Assembly (NCBI GenBank): GCA_021202925.1
Contig: JAJQCD010000023.1
Location: 62,001-126,000, forward strand
Length of the DNA stretch: 64,000 bases
Source of the DNA: Clostridiales bacterium
GTDB lineage: Bacteria; Bacillota; Clostridia; Lachnospirales; Lachnospiraceae
Direction: 5' to 3'
Part shown: positions 49,151-57,829 of the stretch, in pieces
How the letters are laid out: the number at the start of each line of letters is the position of its first letter
Numbering within the stretch: the first letter of the stretch is position 1
Translations under genes and position numbers: made by a program
The notes under the pieces: model-generated
What the model saw: the letters and a program-made list of their open reading frames with translations, nothing else
Database searches by the model: none
What the model was told of the DNA's origin: nothing

Positions 49151-49179
49151 TTGCACAATTAAAGGAAGACTCTTATAAT
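49151..49179 (+). promoter_or_regulatory. Promoter of the HtrA-like gene
   Basis: TTGCAC (49151-49156), 17-base spacer, TATAAT (49174-49179). Confidence 0.75.
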
Positions 49180-49190
49180 GGATATAACTG

Positions 49191-49231
49191 TTCAGGATGG
49201 CTGCTGATCGCGCAGCAGGCGCTGTCCTGAA
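49191..49231 (+). promoter_or_regulatory. Structured leader hairpin
   Basis: TTCAGGA pairs with TCCTGAA and an inner CTGCTG with CAGCAG. It begins about 5 bases from the expected transcription start and lacks a T run, so it is more likely an mRNA-stability or regulatory hairpin than a terminator. Confidence 0.4.
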
Positions 49232-49274
49232 TTTCCACGGGGTGGGGAGGAGATTATGAAGTAAGGAGGTTATC

Positions 49275-50585
49275 ATGCCTGAAGGACATGATTCAGGAAA
49301 GGATCCGGGGAAAAAGGAACGTCGTTTTATCAATGAGAAGGTAGTGAAACCGCCGATATCAAGAAGGTCGATTGCGCTGAGACTTGCCATGTCCCTTTGT
49401 GCGGCTGTGGTGCTGGGCGTTGTGGCCGGAGTCTCTTTTGTGGTGGCGAAGCCGTTTGTCGAACGTTATCTGGGACCGGAAGAGCCGCAGAACGAGACGA
49501 TTTCCATACCAAAAGACGAACTGACCGAGCCGGTCGTTGTATCGGAGCCGGTTCCAACCGAACCGGAGGTGGAGAGCGAGCCCATTGAGGAACAGGTGCA
49601 GAGCGTCATGGAGAATTATGATTTCACCGTGGATGACCTGAATTCCATGCTTGCCGGTCTCCGCGCAGAGATGCAGGAGGCCGCGAAGGGAATTGTGGCG
49701 GTTCATTCGGTGCAGCAGGATGTGGACTGGTTCAATAATCCGGTGGAGACGACCGGCCTGTATGCGGGGGCAGTCATAGCAAGGACAGAGCAGGAGATTC
49801 TGATTCTGACTCCTGATGCGGCGGTAGAAAGCGCCGATTCGATTAAGGTGACGATCGACGATGTGGATGTGGATGGCCGGATGAAGCAGAAGGACGCGAC
49901 AACCGGTATGGCGATTGTCTACGTGGATGTCGCGGCTCTGGATGCGGATATGCTGAATTCGATCGGGGTGCTCACGCTGGGGAATTCGTATTCGGTTCGG
50001 GAGGGCGATCTGGTCGTGGCGGTTGGCTGTCCGGCCGGTGTGATTCATTCCATGGATTATGGATTTATTTCGTATACGTTCCGCAGCGCAGAGATTGTAG
50101 ACGGCACGGTCAGGGAGTTTTATACGGATGTGATGGCGAATTCAGAGAAAGGGACCTTTCTGCTGAATACGTCCGGCGAGTTGATTGGATGGATCCGGGG
50201 TGATGTGCCCGGCACCAATGGCCGTGTGGCGGAAGTAATGGGAATCTCTGACTACAAGGGCATTCTGGAACGGTTGAGTAATGGGCTGGCTGCGCCGCTG
50301 TTTGGTATCGTCGGGCAGGAGGTGACGCAGTCCATGTCGGAATCCGGACTTCCGGATGGGATCTATGTGCTCAGTGCACCGGCGGACAGTCCTGCTTACA
50401 ATGCGGGTATTCAGAATGGTGATATTATCACAAGTATTGACGGCAGTGGGATTGCGACAATCCGTGAATTCCAGAATCTGGTGGATGGGCTGGAAGTGGG
50501 GCAGCTTGTCAATGTTACGGTTGAACGGAATGGGCGGGAGGAATATACGCAGCTGCAGTTTCAGGTGAGCATCGGAGCGAGATAG
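49275..50585 (+). CDS. HtrA-like membrane protein with lost catalytic triad and PDZ domain
   Basis: The 436-residue protein has the HtrA/DegP plan: cytosolic tail, one helix (about 36-58), acidic linker, trypsin-like fold and a C-terminal PDZ domain (LPDGIYVLSAPADSPAYNAGI, NGDIITSIDGSGI). The catalytic motifs are altered. The place of the His motif (T-N-x-H-V) reads ILTPDAAV, and the GNSGG nucleophile motif reads SEKGTFLLN, so His and Ser are missing. It is therefore probably a pseudoprotease that binds unfolded or peptide ligands. AAGGAGG is in front of the ATG. Confidence 0.8.
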   Translation: MPEGHDSGKDPGKKERRFINEKVVKPPISRRSIALRLAMSLCAAVVLGVVAGVSFVVAKPFVERYLGPEEPQNETISIPKDELTEPVVVSEPVPTEPEVESEPIEEQVQSVMENYDFTVDDLNSMLAGLRAEMQEAAKGIVAVHSVQQDVDWFNNPVETTGLYAGAVIARTEQEILILTPDAAVESADSIKVTIDDVDVDGRMKQKDATTGMAIVYVDVAALDADMLNSIGVLTLGNSYSVREGDLVVAVGCPAGVIHSMDYGFISYTFRSAEIVDGTVREFYTDVMANSEKGTFLLNTSGELIGWIRGDVPGTNGRVAEVMGISDYKGILERLSNGLAAPLFGIVGQEVTQSMSESGLPDGIYVLSAPADSPAYNAGIQNGDIITSIDGSGIATIREFQNLVDGLEVGQLVNVTVERNGREEYTQLQFQVSIGAR

Positions 50586-50645
50586 ATCTATTGGCGGGGA
50601 AGCGGATACGACATATTTATGAAAGAAGAGGACAGGGACAGAAAC

Positions 50646-51593
50646 ATGAAGTATATTGACAGCTTGCGGGAAGGAATGCGGATTTCAGAGGTCTATCTGT
50701 GCAAATCCAAACAGGTATCCCTGACAAAAGCAGGAAAGGAGTATGGAAATCTGGTTCTCCAGGATAAGACCGGAACCATTGATGCGAAAATATGGGATCT
50801 GAATTCGCCCGGCGTCGGGGATTTTGAGACGCTGGATTATGTGCGGGTTGACGCGGATGTTACGTTGTTCATGAATTCGAATCAGCTGAATGTGAAGCGG
50901 ATTCGCAGGGCGGATGAAAAGGAGTATGTCCCGGCGGATTATGTGCCGGTATCAGATAAGGATATCTGGACAATGTACCGGGAACTGTTGTCGATGATCG
51001 CAAGCCTGCAAAATCCTTGGCTGAAGAAACTGGCAGAGAGCTTTTTTGTCGGAGATCCACAGTTCGCGAAGGCTTTTCAGATGCACAGTGCGGCAAAGAA
51101 TGTGCATCATGGGTTCGTAGGAGGCTTGCTGGAGCATACGTTGAGCGTCACGAAGATGTGTCAGTATCTGGCGTCGGCTTATCCGCTGCTGAACCGGGAT
51201 CTGCTGCTGACTGCGGCCATGTTCCACGATATCGGCAAGACGAAAGAATTGTCCGATTTTCCGGCGAATGATTATACGGACGATGGACAGCTTCTGGGTC
51301 ATATTGTGATCGGTACGGAAATGGTGAGTGAGCGGATCCGGACGATTCCGGATTTTCCGGATCGCCTGGCAGCGGAACTGAAGCATTGTATTCTTGCGCA
51401 CCATGGAGAACTGGAATATGGTTCTCCCAAGAAACCGGCGCTTCTGGAGGCTCTGGCGCTGAACTTCGCGGATAACACAGACGCCAAGATGGAGACAATG
51501 ATCGAGGCACTTCGCGGTGGAAAGGCGAATCCGGGATGGCTGGGATACAATAAGTTTCTGGAGACAAATGTCAGGAAGACGACGGAGTACTGA
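50646..51593 (+). CDS. yhaM: 3'-5' exoribonuclease YhaM
   Basis: The 315-residue protein (ATG 50646 after AGGGA; the frame is open from 50619) has the two-domain YhaM plan: an OB fold (VYLCKSKQVSLTKAGKEYG, VLQDKTGTIDAKIWD) and an HD domain (GLLEHTLSVTKMC, AAMFHDIGKTKEL, CILAHHGELEYGSPKKP). Length matches the known protein of about 314 residues. It degrades short RNA and nicked DNA in the cytosol. It follows the HtrA-like gene closely, without a terminator. Confidence 0.93.
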   Translation: MKYIDSLREGMRISEVYLCKSKQVSLTKAGKEYGNLVLQDKTGTIDAKIWDLNSPGVGDFETLDYVRVDADVTLFMNSNQLNVKRIRRADEKEYVPADYVPVSDKDIWTMYRELLSMIASLQNPWLKKLAESFFVGDPQFAKAFQMHSAAKNVHHGFVGGLLEHTLSVTKMCQYLASAYPLLNRDLLLTAAMFHDIGKTKELSDFPANDYTDDGQLLGHIVIGTEMVSERIRTIPDFPDRLAAELKHCILAHHGELEYGSPKKPALLEALALNFADNTDAKMETMIEALRGGKANPGWLGYNKFLETNVRKTTEY

Positions 51594-51610
51594 CTGGTTT
51601 TGTGAAGGAT

Positions 51611-51648
51611 GGCCGACGCCAATGAAATCGAGGGCGTCGGCCCTTTTT
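51611..51648 (+). terminator. Intrinsic terminator after yhaM
   Basis: GGCCGACGCC pairs with GGCGTCGGCC and is followed by C and five T. It lies only 12 bases before the next gene. Confidence 0.75.
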
Positions 51649-51660
51649 AGGGAGACAAAG

Positions 51661-52617
51661 ATGCTGATTTTTGAAAAAATGTGCGTGCTTCTGCTGTTGA
51701 TGATCAGCGGGTATTTCGCGAATCGAAGCGGAATTCTGACAGAAGAAGCCAGTCAGAAAATTTCCAGCCTGGTGGTCAACATTGCCAGTCCGGCTATGAT
51801 TATCAGCTCGTCGGCAGGAAGCCTGAACCTGATTGAAAAAAAGGATGCGTTTTTTGCGATGGCGGTTTCCTGGGGGATTTTCGCGGTGTTGCTGGTGATG
51901 GCGGAAGTCCTTTGTCGGCTTCCGTGGCTGCAGCAACGGTATCGGGGAATTTATTGTTGCATGCTCGTGTTTTCCAATATCGGATTTATGGGGCTGCCGA
52001 TTATGAAGGCAGTATATGGAGATATGGCCGTACTTTACGGCGCGATGTTTCAGATTCCGTTTAATGTCCTGATCTATACCTATGGAGTGATGCGGATTCG
52101 TGGCGCTTCCGTGGGTGAGGATGGTTCCGCTTCAGAGATGGGAAGATCCGGGTCGGGTGGCGGATGGAAGATCAGAAAGATTCTGAACAACGGAGTCTGT
52201 GCAGTGCTGGTCCTGCTTTTCCTTTTCTTTACCAGTTTTACACTTCCCGGAGTGATTATGGAGACGCTGGGATATTTTACGAATCTGTGTGTTCCCTGCA
52301 GTATGATGGTGATCGGGGCGTCCATGGGCGGGATCCGGCCCGGCGATATTCTGCAGGATAAACCGCTGCTTGTTTTTTCCCTGCTGAAGCAGATTGTGAT
52401 TCCACTGGGAATGATGGCAGTGATTCGTCATCTGGTCAGCGACGCAGATATGCTTGGGGCAATCCTGGTGGTACTTGCGACGCCCATCGCATCCATGGTA
52501 GTCATGATGGCAAAGGAATACCATGGTGAGAGCAAGCTGGCGGCGGAGGCGGTGACGTTGACAACGCTTCTGTCAGTTGTTACGATTCCACTGATTTCTG
52601 CGTTGACGGGAATCTGA
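51661..52617 (+). CDS. AEC-family (auxin efflux carrier-like) transporter
   Basis: The 318-residue protein starts at ATG 51661 (MLIFEKMCVLL) behind GGGAGAC and has about ten hydrophobic helices. The first part FANRSGILTEEASQKISSLVVNIASP is a typical AEC opening with the conserved Asn/Pro half-helix; a second repeat follows after residue 165 (ICAV... NNGVCAVLVLLFLFF). Members export organic acids such as malate or auxin-like compounds; substrate here is unknown. Confidence 0.88.
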   Translation: MLIFEKMCVLLLLMISGYFANRSGILTEEASQKISSLVVNIASPAMIISSSAGSLNLIEKKDAFFAMAVSWGIFAVLLVMAEVLCRLPWLQQRYRGIYCCMLVFSNIGFMGLPIMKAVYGDMAVLYGAMFQIPFNVLIYTYGVMRIRGASVGEDGSASEMGRSGSGGGWKIRKILNNGVCAVLVLLFLFFTSFTLPGVIMETLGYFTNLCVPCSMMVIGASMGGIRPGDILQDKPLLVFSLLKQIVIPLGMMAVIRHLVSDADMLGAILVVLATPIASMVVMMAKEYHGESKLAAEAVTLTTLLSVVTIPLISALTGI

Positions 52618-52634
52618 TTATCCGGTCAGAGTCG

Positions 52635-52679
52635 AAAGGTCATGAACGGAACGTTTGCGTTCCGGTTCATGACCTTTTC
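52635..52679. terminator. Bidirectional intrinsic terminator
   Basis: AAAGGTCATGAACGGAAC pairs with GTTCCGGTTCATGACCTTTT. It ends both the AEC gene and the xanthine dehydrogenase-like operon. Confidence 0.88.
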
Positions 52680-52762
52680 CATTTGACGATGCACATGGAA
52701 GAATCTGTCAGTGACAGGTTCTGTAGTTGTACGCGCGGATCGGATCCCTTCTGCTGTCTGAA

Positions 52763-55108
52763 TCAGGGGATGTTTCTGCGGTTGTTTCTTTCCAGCACAG
52801 CCATGGCGATCTGTTCCGGCGTGATGGGAAGTTCATAGAAACGCTTGCCGATGGCGTTGTATACTGCGTCGGCGATGGCAGGCGGTGGCGTATTCAGAAC
52901 AACCTCTCCAATGGATTTGGCTCCGAACGGGCCGGTCTCCTCATAGCTGCATTCGAATTCAACGCGGATCTTTCCGATGTCCAGGCGGGTGGGGATTTTG
53001 TATTGCATCAGGGAATTTTCCGCCATTCGTCCCAGGCTGTTGTAAGTGATATTCTCAGTCAGCGCCATGCCGATGCCCTGAGCGAGTCCGCCTTCGGTCT
53101 GGACGCGGGCCAGGTTGGGATTGAGAGGGGTGCCGCAGTCGACCGCGGCAGCATAATCCACAACAGTGGTCTCGCCCGTCTCCAGGTCAATTTCCAGCTC
53201 GACTGCGCCGACAACAAAGGGCGGCGGGGAGAGCTCGGAGGTGTGTGTCACGGTGCATTCCAGAGCAATGTCATTGAATGCCATGGAAGCCGTCGCGATA
53301 TCCATCAGGGAGACTTCACGGAGGGCGGGAATGGAAGTCTGGCTCTTGGACGGTTCCGGATCCGGTGTACCAGGAATGAAAACCCGTTTTCCGTCGAACT
53401 CCACCTGGCTTTCTTCACATTTGAGAAGTCTGGCGCCGAGCTGACAGATTTTCTCCCGGAGCTGGCGGGCACAGAGTTCTACGGCTTTGCCGGTCACATA
53501 AGCGGTACTGGACGCATAAGAACCGGAATCGTAAGGGGAGATGTCGGTGTCGGCGCTGAAGACTGAGATGGAATCAAAGTCGCATTCGAGAACCTCCGCG
53601 GCAACCTGAGCCATTGTCGTATCACAGCCGGTGCCCATATCGGCTGCGCCGATGATCAGATTGTAAATCCCCTCGTCACCGAGCTTAAGCGTTGCGCTTC
53701 CCACATCGACTCCGCCAATGCCGGAACCCTGCATCGACATGCCGAGCCCAACGCTGCGAACCCGTCCATTGTCCATATCGCGAACCGGATACTTCTCATC
53801 CCAGCCAATCATCTCCTTTGCCTTGCGCAGACAGCGGTCAAGCGTACAGCTGGTGTTTGGTGCGTTGTAATAGGCAGGCATGATATCGCCTTCATGGATG
53901 ATGTTCTTTTCCCGGAGAATCGTGGGATCCATGTGCAGAATAGAAGCAAGTTCATTGACAGCGGACTCGACGGCATAGAGTCCCTGCGTTGCGCCATAGC
54001 CCCGGTAAGCGCCGGCTGGCTGTACGTTGGTATAGACCACATCCCAGGAGAAACGGAAGGCGTCTGTCTTGCCGTACAGAGGGATGGATTTGTGACCGGA
54101 GAGTCCGACGGTAGTCGGACCGTGTTCTCCATAAGCGCCGGTATTTGAAAGGGTGTGCAGGTCGATTCCGCGAATGGTACCGTCCTTCATGGCGCCTACC
54201 CGGACATGAAGTTCCATCTCGTGCCGTGGCGAGGAGGCGGTCTGCGATTCTTCCCTGGTGAAGATGATTTTGGATGGTTTCTTTGTCTTCCAGGTCACGA
54301 ATGCCGGATATATTTCGGAAACGGCAGTCTGTTTGGCACCGAAACCGCCTCCGATACGCGGTTTGGAAACCCGGACCTTCGATTTGGGAATATGCAGCGC
54401 GTTGGCGATGATGCGGCGGCAATGGAAGATAATCTGCGTCGAGCTGACCACATGAAGGCGTCCATAGACGTCAATGGTGCAGAAGGTCCGGAAGGTCTCC
54501 ATCATAGCCTGCTGGCAGGCCTTGGTGTGATAGGTCCGGTCGAGGACAATGTCACATTCAGAGAGAACCTGGTCAATATCGCCGGAGCTGTCTACCCCAT
54601 GGGCACAGAGATTGCGGTGGTTGTCTGCGCCGACCGGGCAGAGCGCCTCCCAGTTATCCTCTGGATGAATGAGGATCGGGTTGTCCAGGGCGGTGTGGAA
54701 GTCAAGCACTGGTTCAAGAACCTCGTATTCGACCTTCAGCAGTTTCCGGGCACGGTTGACACAGGCTTCGTCCTTTCCGGCAAGAATGGCGACCGGATCG
54801 CCCACATAGCGGACGTGACGGTCAAGAATCAGACAGTCATAAGGGCTGGCCTCCGGGTAGGTCTGCCCGGCGAGAGTGAAACGTCGCTCATCCTGAGGAA
54901 TATCCTCCCAGGTGTAGATGGCTTCCATGCCTGGGACGCGCATGGCGGCATCCTTGCGGACGGATTTGACGATCGCGTTCGGGTGGGGAGAACGAAGAAG
55001 CTTTACCACCAGACAATCTGCCGGTGCCAGGTCATCGGTATAGACCGGCTGGCCTGTGACAAGCGCCATTGCGTCTTTTTTACGAAGCGGCTGATTGACT
55101 GTTTTCAT
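52763..55108 (-). CDS. Molybdenum hydroxylase large subunit (xanthine dehydrogenase family)
   Basis: The 781-residue protein is the Mo-cofactor subunit of the xanthine oxidase family. GGGFGAKQ, AYRGYGATQG (active-site Arg) and the C-terminal GAKSIGEVVLNTPPPAIADAV (catalytic Glu) are the expected motifs. It hydroxylates purines, pyrimidines or other N-heterocycles, or aldehydes, using water. It starts 4 bases inside the end of the small iron-sulfur gene. The last gene of the operon; a terminator lies after it. No cofactor-insertion gene (xdhC/coxF type) is near. Confidence 0.93.
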   Translation of the reverse strand: MKTVNQPLRKKDAMALVTGQPVYTDDLAPADCLVVKLLRSPHPNAIVKSVRKDAAMRVPGMEAIYTWEDIPQDERRFTLAGQTYPEASPYDCLILDRHVRYVGDPVAILAGKDEACVNRARKLLKVEYEVLEPVLDFHTALDNPILIHPEDNWEALCPVGADNHRNLCAHGVDSSGDIDQVLSECDIVLDRTYHTKACQQAMMETFRTFCTIDVYGRLHVVSSTQIIFHCRRIIANALHIPKSKVRVSKPRIGGGFGAKQTAVSEIYPAFVTWKTKKPSKIIFTREESQTASSPRHEMELHVRVGAMKDGTIRGIDLHTLSNTGAYGEHGPTTVGLSGHKSIPLYGKTDAFRFSWDVVYTNVQPAGAYRGYGATQGLYAVESAVNELASILHMDPTILREKNIIHEGDIMPAYYNAPNTSCTLDRCLRKAKEMIGWDEKYPVRDMDNGRVRSVGLGMSMQGSGIGGVDVGSATLKLGDEGIYNLIIGAADMGTGCDTTMAQVAAEVLECDFDSISVFSADTDISPYDSGSYASSTAYVTGKAVELCARQLREKICQLGARLLKCEESQVEFDGKRVFIPGTPDPEPSKSQTSIPALREVSLMDIATASMAFNDIALECTVTHTSELSPPPFVVGAVELEIDLETGETTVVDYAAAVDCGTPLNPNLARVQTEGGLAQGIGMALTENITYNSLGRMAENSLMQYKIPTRLDIGKIRVEFECSYEETGPFGAKSIGEVVLNTPPPAIADAVYNAIGKRFYELPITPEQIAMAVLERNNRRNIP

Positions 55109-55569
55109 ACGGCGCCCTCCTTTCTCCAGTCAAGAAATGCGAGAATCCCGCGCAGCTGCCCTTCATAGCCGGAGCAACGGCACAGGTTTCCGGCCAGATA
55201 TTCCCGGATTTCTTCGACCGACGGGGTGGGGTTGTCCCGAAAGAGAGCCAGAGCGTTCATGATAAAACCGGGGTTGCAGAAGCCGCATTGCTCGGCGCCC
55301 TGATCTGCGATAAACGCGCCGAATTCGGCAGCTTCTTCCTGAAGTCCTTCCAGCGTTGTCACGCATTTTCCGTCCGCGCGTGCGGCGAGTACAGAGCAGG
55401 AGAGGACCGGTCTGTCATCCAGAAAAACCGTGCAGAGTCCACAATTGGATGTTTCGCAGCCGCGTTTGACACTGTAGCAGCCATGCTGGCGGACAAAATC
55501 CACCAGGAGCAGATCCGGTGCGATCTCCGCGCTGACTGGTTTGTCGTTCAGATTTACATGAATCAACAT
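55105..55569 (-). CDS. Molybdenum hydroxylase [2Fe-2S] subunit
   Basis: The 154-residue protein has two [2Fe-2S] sites: plant-type (GCYSVKRGCETSNCGLC) and the second, helical one (QCGFCNPGFIMNA... NLCRCSGYEG). It moves electrons between Mo and FAD subunits. It overlaps both neighbours (55563-55569 and 55105-55108). Confidence 0.95.
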   Translation of the reverse strand: MLIHVNLNDKPVSAEIAPDLLLVDFVRQHGCYSVKRGCETSNCGLCTVFLDDRPVLSCSVLAARADGKCVTTLEGLQEEAAEFGAFIADQGAEQCGFCNPGFIMNALALFRDNPTPSVEEIREYLAGNLCRCSGYEGQLRGILAFLDWRKEGAV

Positions 55570-56447
55570 GGGGAATCACCTCCGATTTGGGTCAGGGCGC
55601 GTCTGGTCAGAACGCGCACCAGATGAGAACGGTATTGTGCACTGCCGCGCAGGTTGCTCTGCGTGGGAACCTGTGTGGCGGCGTAATCGGCAAAGCGGGA
55701 AATGGCGTCCGGGGTAAGGGGAGCCTTGAGAATGTGATTCGCATCCTCAAGGAGAATTGCCCGGCCCGGGCGGGCGCCGATGCAGAGTCTGACCGCTGCG
55801 GCAGGGGCGTATCCAGGCTGACAGTCTGCCTGGAGAAGGGCGGGGGATGCCGGATCGTTTTCCGGGGATGTCATTGAACCTGTTTCGGCATATACCCCGG
55901 CGGCACAGGTCAGCACCGGGAAATCCGTCTGTGAGTTGCGGACAGACAGGTAACGAAAGTGCGCGGGAGATTTCTTTACGATTATGTGTGCAATCACATC
56001 CCGTTCAAACCCACCCTGCGCGTATTCGTTCAGAGGTACAAGCCCGTGTTTATATAATTCGACGGAGGTATCCATTGCCAGGAAGATGGTCAGGACGTCA
56101 GAAAAACCGTATCGCCCGTAGATGCTTCCGCCCAGCGTCGCCGTATTACGAAACTGTACACCGACAATGTGACGCAGCGCTTCCCGCATGGCGTCTTCTG
56201 TGTAAGCGGCCAGTCCCGGATGAGTCTCAAGCTGACGCAGACTGACCATGCACCCGATGCGGAAGGCTTCGTCAGATTCTTCGATCTGATCCAGTCCCAG
56301 TCTGGAAAGGTCGATGACTGTGTTCACTGGGTTACGGCTCATCTTGGTCCAGTGCATGCCGCCGAGGATTCGGTTGCTTCGCTTCTGGTTCAGAGTCCAG
56401 GCCTCCTCCAGACTGTCCACGAGTCTGTAATTTTGGATGGTTATCAT
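55563..56447 (-). CDS. Molybdenum hydroxylase FAD-binding subunit
   Basis: The 294-residue protein resembles the FAD subunit of CO/xanthine dehydrogenases: ILGGMHWTKMSR in the FAD-binding N terminus, ATLGGSIYGRYGFSDVL with the pyrophosphate-binding residues, and a short C-terminal domain. It passes electrons to NAD or another acceptor. It is the first gene of the three-gene operon, with a good promoter 30 bases before the ATG. Confidence 0.9.
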   Translation of the reverse strand: MITIQNYRLVDSLEEAWTLNQKRSNRILGGMHWTKMSRNPVNTVIDLSRLGLDQIEESDEAFRIGCMVSLRQLETHPGLAAYTEDAMREALRHIVGVQFRNTATLGGSIYGRYGFSDVLTIFLAMDTSVELYKHGLVPLNEYAQGGFERDVIAHIIVKKSPAHFRYLSVRNSQTDFPVLTCAAGVYAETGSMTSPENDPASPALLQADCQPGYAPAAAVRLCIGARPGRAILLEDANHILKAPLTPDAISRFADYAATQVPTQSNLRGSAQYRSHLVRVLTRRALTQIGGDSPC

Positions 56448-56476
56448 TTGCGCGCCCCCTTTTTAAATATACTGAT

Positions 56477-56505
56477 AGTTTATCATAGCGGGGAATAAAT
56501 GGCAA
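56477..56505 (-). promoter_or_regulatory. Promoter of the molybdenum hydroxylase operon
   Basis: On the minus strand TTGCCA (56505-56500), 17-base spacer, TAAACT (56482-56477). Confidence 0.65.
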
Positions 56506-56525
56506 TGAAAGAAGTACGGAAACAC

Positions 56526-56554
56526 TTGCGCAAACGGGAAAACACGCGTAAAAT
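56526..56554 (+). promoter_or_regulatory. Promoter of the divergent unknown gene
   Basis: TTGCGC (56526-56531), 17-base spacer, TAAAAT (56549-56554). It overlaps nothing but lies 20 bases from the hydroxylase promoter, so both could share a regulator. Confidence 0.5.
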
Positions 56555-56569
56555 ATTTTATACTGTGTT

Positions 56570-57265
56570 ATGGAAATGATTCGGAATGGCGGTGAAACTG
56601 CAGTGAAAAAGGAACTGAAACATTTTTATATAGGGGATTCTTACGGTGGCAATCAGGACTGGTTTCTGACGTTCATGATGCGAATCGGCGGCTGTGCAGT
56701 GGAGACCGTATGTGATCTGAGCGTTTATTTCGCAAAGCATTACGGGAAACGGAATCTGTATCCATATTCCCTGGATCCGGTCGACAGGAAGGAATATGTA
56801 CGGTATGCTCATCAGGTGAAGCCTTATATCGGTCCCCGCCCGCGCGGTGTTGACAAACTGGAGACATATGTTGACGGAATCAGTCGATATTTTCATGATT
56901 GGGAGGAAGCCGAACTGAGGGCTGCTCCGTTCTCCGGTGAAGAGCCATACTCTGCGGCGGCAGCTGCGGTGCGAAACCAGATTGACGGGAATTATCCGAT
57001 TCCGTGTCTGATTCTGAAGCACCGGAATCCATTGATGGACGATTACGTCTGGCACTGGTTTCTCTTGAATGGATATGAGATAAACGAAGGTCAGATGAAG
57101 GTCAGGGCCGTGACGTACAGCAACTGGGAATGGCTGGATTTTGCGACGCTCTGGGATACGGGATATTCGGAAAAAGGCGGATTGATCCTGCTGTCCGGGC
57201 TGAATGAGAATGAGAGAATGTATGCTGGAGAAACGCCCGGGGAAGGTGAGTCATCGCCTAGGTGA
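56570..57265 (+). CDS. Conserved-looking protein of unknown function (papain-like plan possible)
   Basis: The 231-residue protein contains IGDSYGGNQDWFLTFMMRIG and GGCAVETVC followed by CLILKHRNPLMDDYVWHWF and DTGYSEKGGLILLSG. The Asn/Gln-Asp start, a Gly-Gly-Cys-Ala segment at a helix start, and a later His give a pattern that could be a cysteine peptidase (C39-like) fold, but this is a guess. The promoter at 56526-56554 leaves only about 8 bases before ATG 56570; a GTG at 56603 (MKKELKHFYIG) behind GGAATGGCGG is a likely alternative. No signal peptide. Confidence 0.65.
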   Translation: MEMIRNGGETAVKKELKHFYIGDSYGGNQDWFLTFMMRIGGCAVETVCDLSVYFAKHYGKRNLYPYSLDPVDRKEYVRYAHQVKPYIGPRPRGVDKLETYVDGISRYFHDWEEAELRAAPFSGEEPYSAAAAAVRNQIDGNYPIPCLILKHRNPLMDDYVWHWFLLNGYEINEGQMKVRAVTYSNWEWLDFATLWDTGYSEKGGLILLSGLNENERMYAGETPGEGESSPR

Positions 57266-57363
57266 AAGCGGAAACCGGCAGGCGTCAGACCAAAGGAAGT
57301 ATATGTTGTGCCAGTGCATAGCCCATGTGGCGAATGGTCAGGGGACACTCTTTGAAATAAGGG

Positions 57364-57417
57364 AAAAGGGGCTGTGATAAGAAACGGAATGAATCCGATC
57401 CTTGTCACAGCCCCTTT
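57364..57417 (+). terminator. Terminator-like hairpin before a small ORF
   Basis: AAAAGGGGCTGTGA pairs with TCACAGCCCCTTT, with an inner CGGA/TCCG stem. It ends 20 bases before the ATG of a 50-codon frame, so it may be an attenuator or simply end the gene upstream. Confidence 0.65.
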
Positions 57418-57436
57418 CATAAAAGGAGGTAGTTGT

Positions 57437-57589
57437 ATGGTGTATCTATCTATGTATGAAGCGCCCGTACTGCGGGGCTCTGTCCGCAGGCTTGGCGACG
57501 AGTTGTTAGACGAACCCGGCAACGGTTGCGCGCTTTGTGCCGCCAGGCTCAATTGGAATCCGATGTATCGATCAGATGATGTGTCCTGA
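57437..57589 (+). CDS. Possible 50-residue small protein with C-x2-C
   Basis: The frame MVYLSMYEAPVLRGSVRRLG... ends in 50 residues; it has a strong ribosome site (AAAGGAGGTAGTTGT) and a C-x2-C (GCALCAARL). It directly follows a terminator-like hairpin. No family is known to me, and there is no peptide-modifying enzyme near. It might be a leader or metal-binding peptide, or chance. Confidence 0.45.
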   Translation: MVYLSMYEAPVLRGSVRRLGDELLDEPGNGCALCAARLNWNPMYRSDDVS

Positions 57590-57726
57590 GTTGTCATCCT
57601 TATCTGTCTCACATCATGACCTTATAATAATCGAAAATTGTGTCAAAAGTTTGAGCGGTTTCTAAACGATTTCAAAAAACAGAAAAGAAATTATGACGAA
57701 TTTATGAAGAGGAACAGGCGGAAATC

Positions 57727-57755
57727 TTGCGTGTCCGAAAGAAATCAGGTACAAT
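57727..57755 (+). promoter_or_regulatory. Promoter of rlmD
   Basis: TTGCGT (57727-57732), 17-base spacer, TACAAT (57750-57755). Confidence 0.65.
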
Positions 57756-57829
57756 GAGACTGCATGTCCGGGAAAACAGATTTCGTGTGGATTGTGCGCT
57801 GTCATAGCCTGGCGGTGGGAGGAAACGGG

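Noticed and set aside
52727-55168. Long plus-strand frames opposite the molybdenum hydroxylase genes
   Set aside because: They lie antisense to clear family members and have shadow-like composition without ribosome sites.
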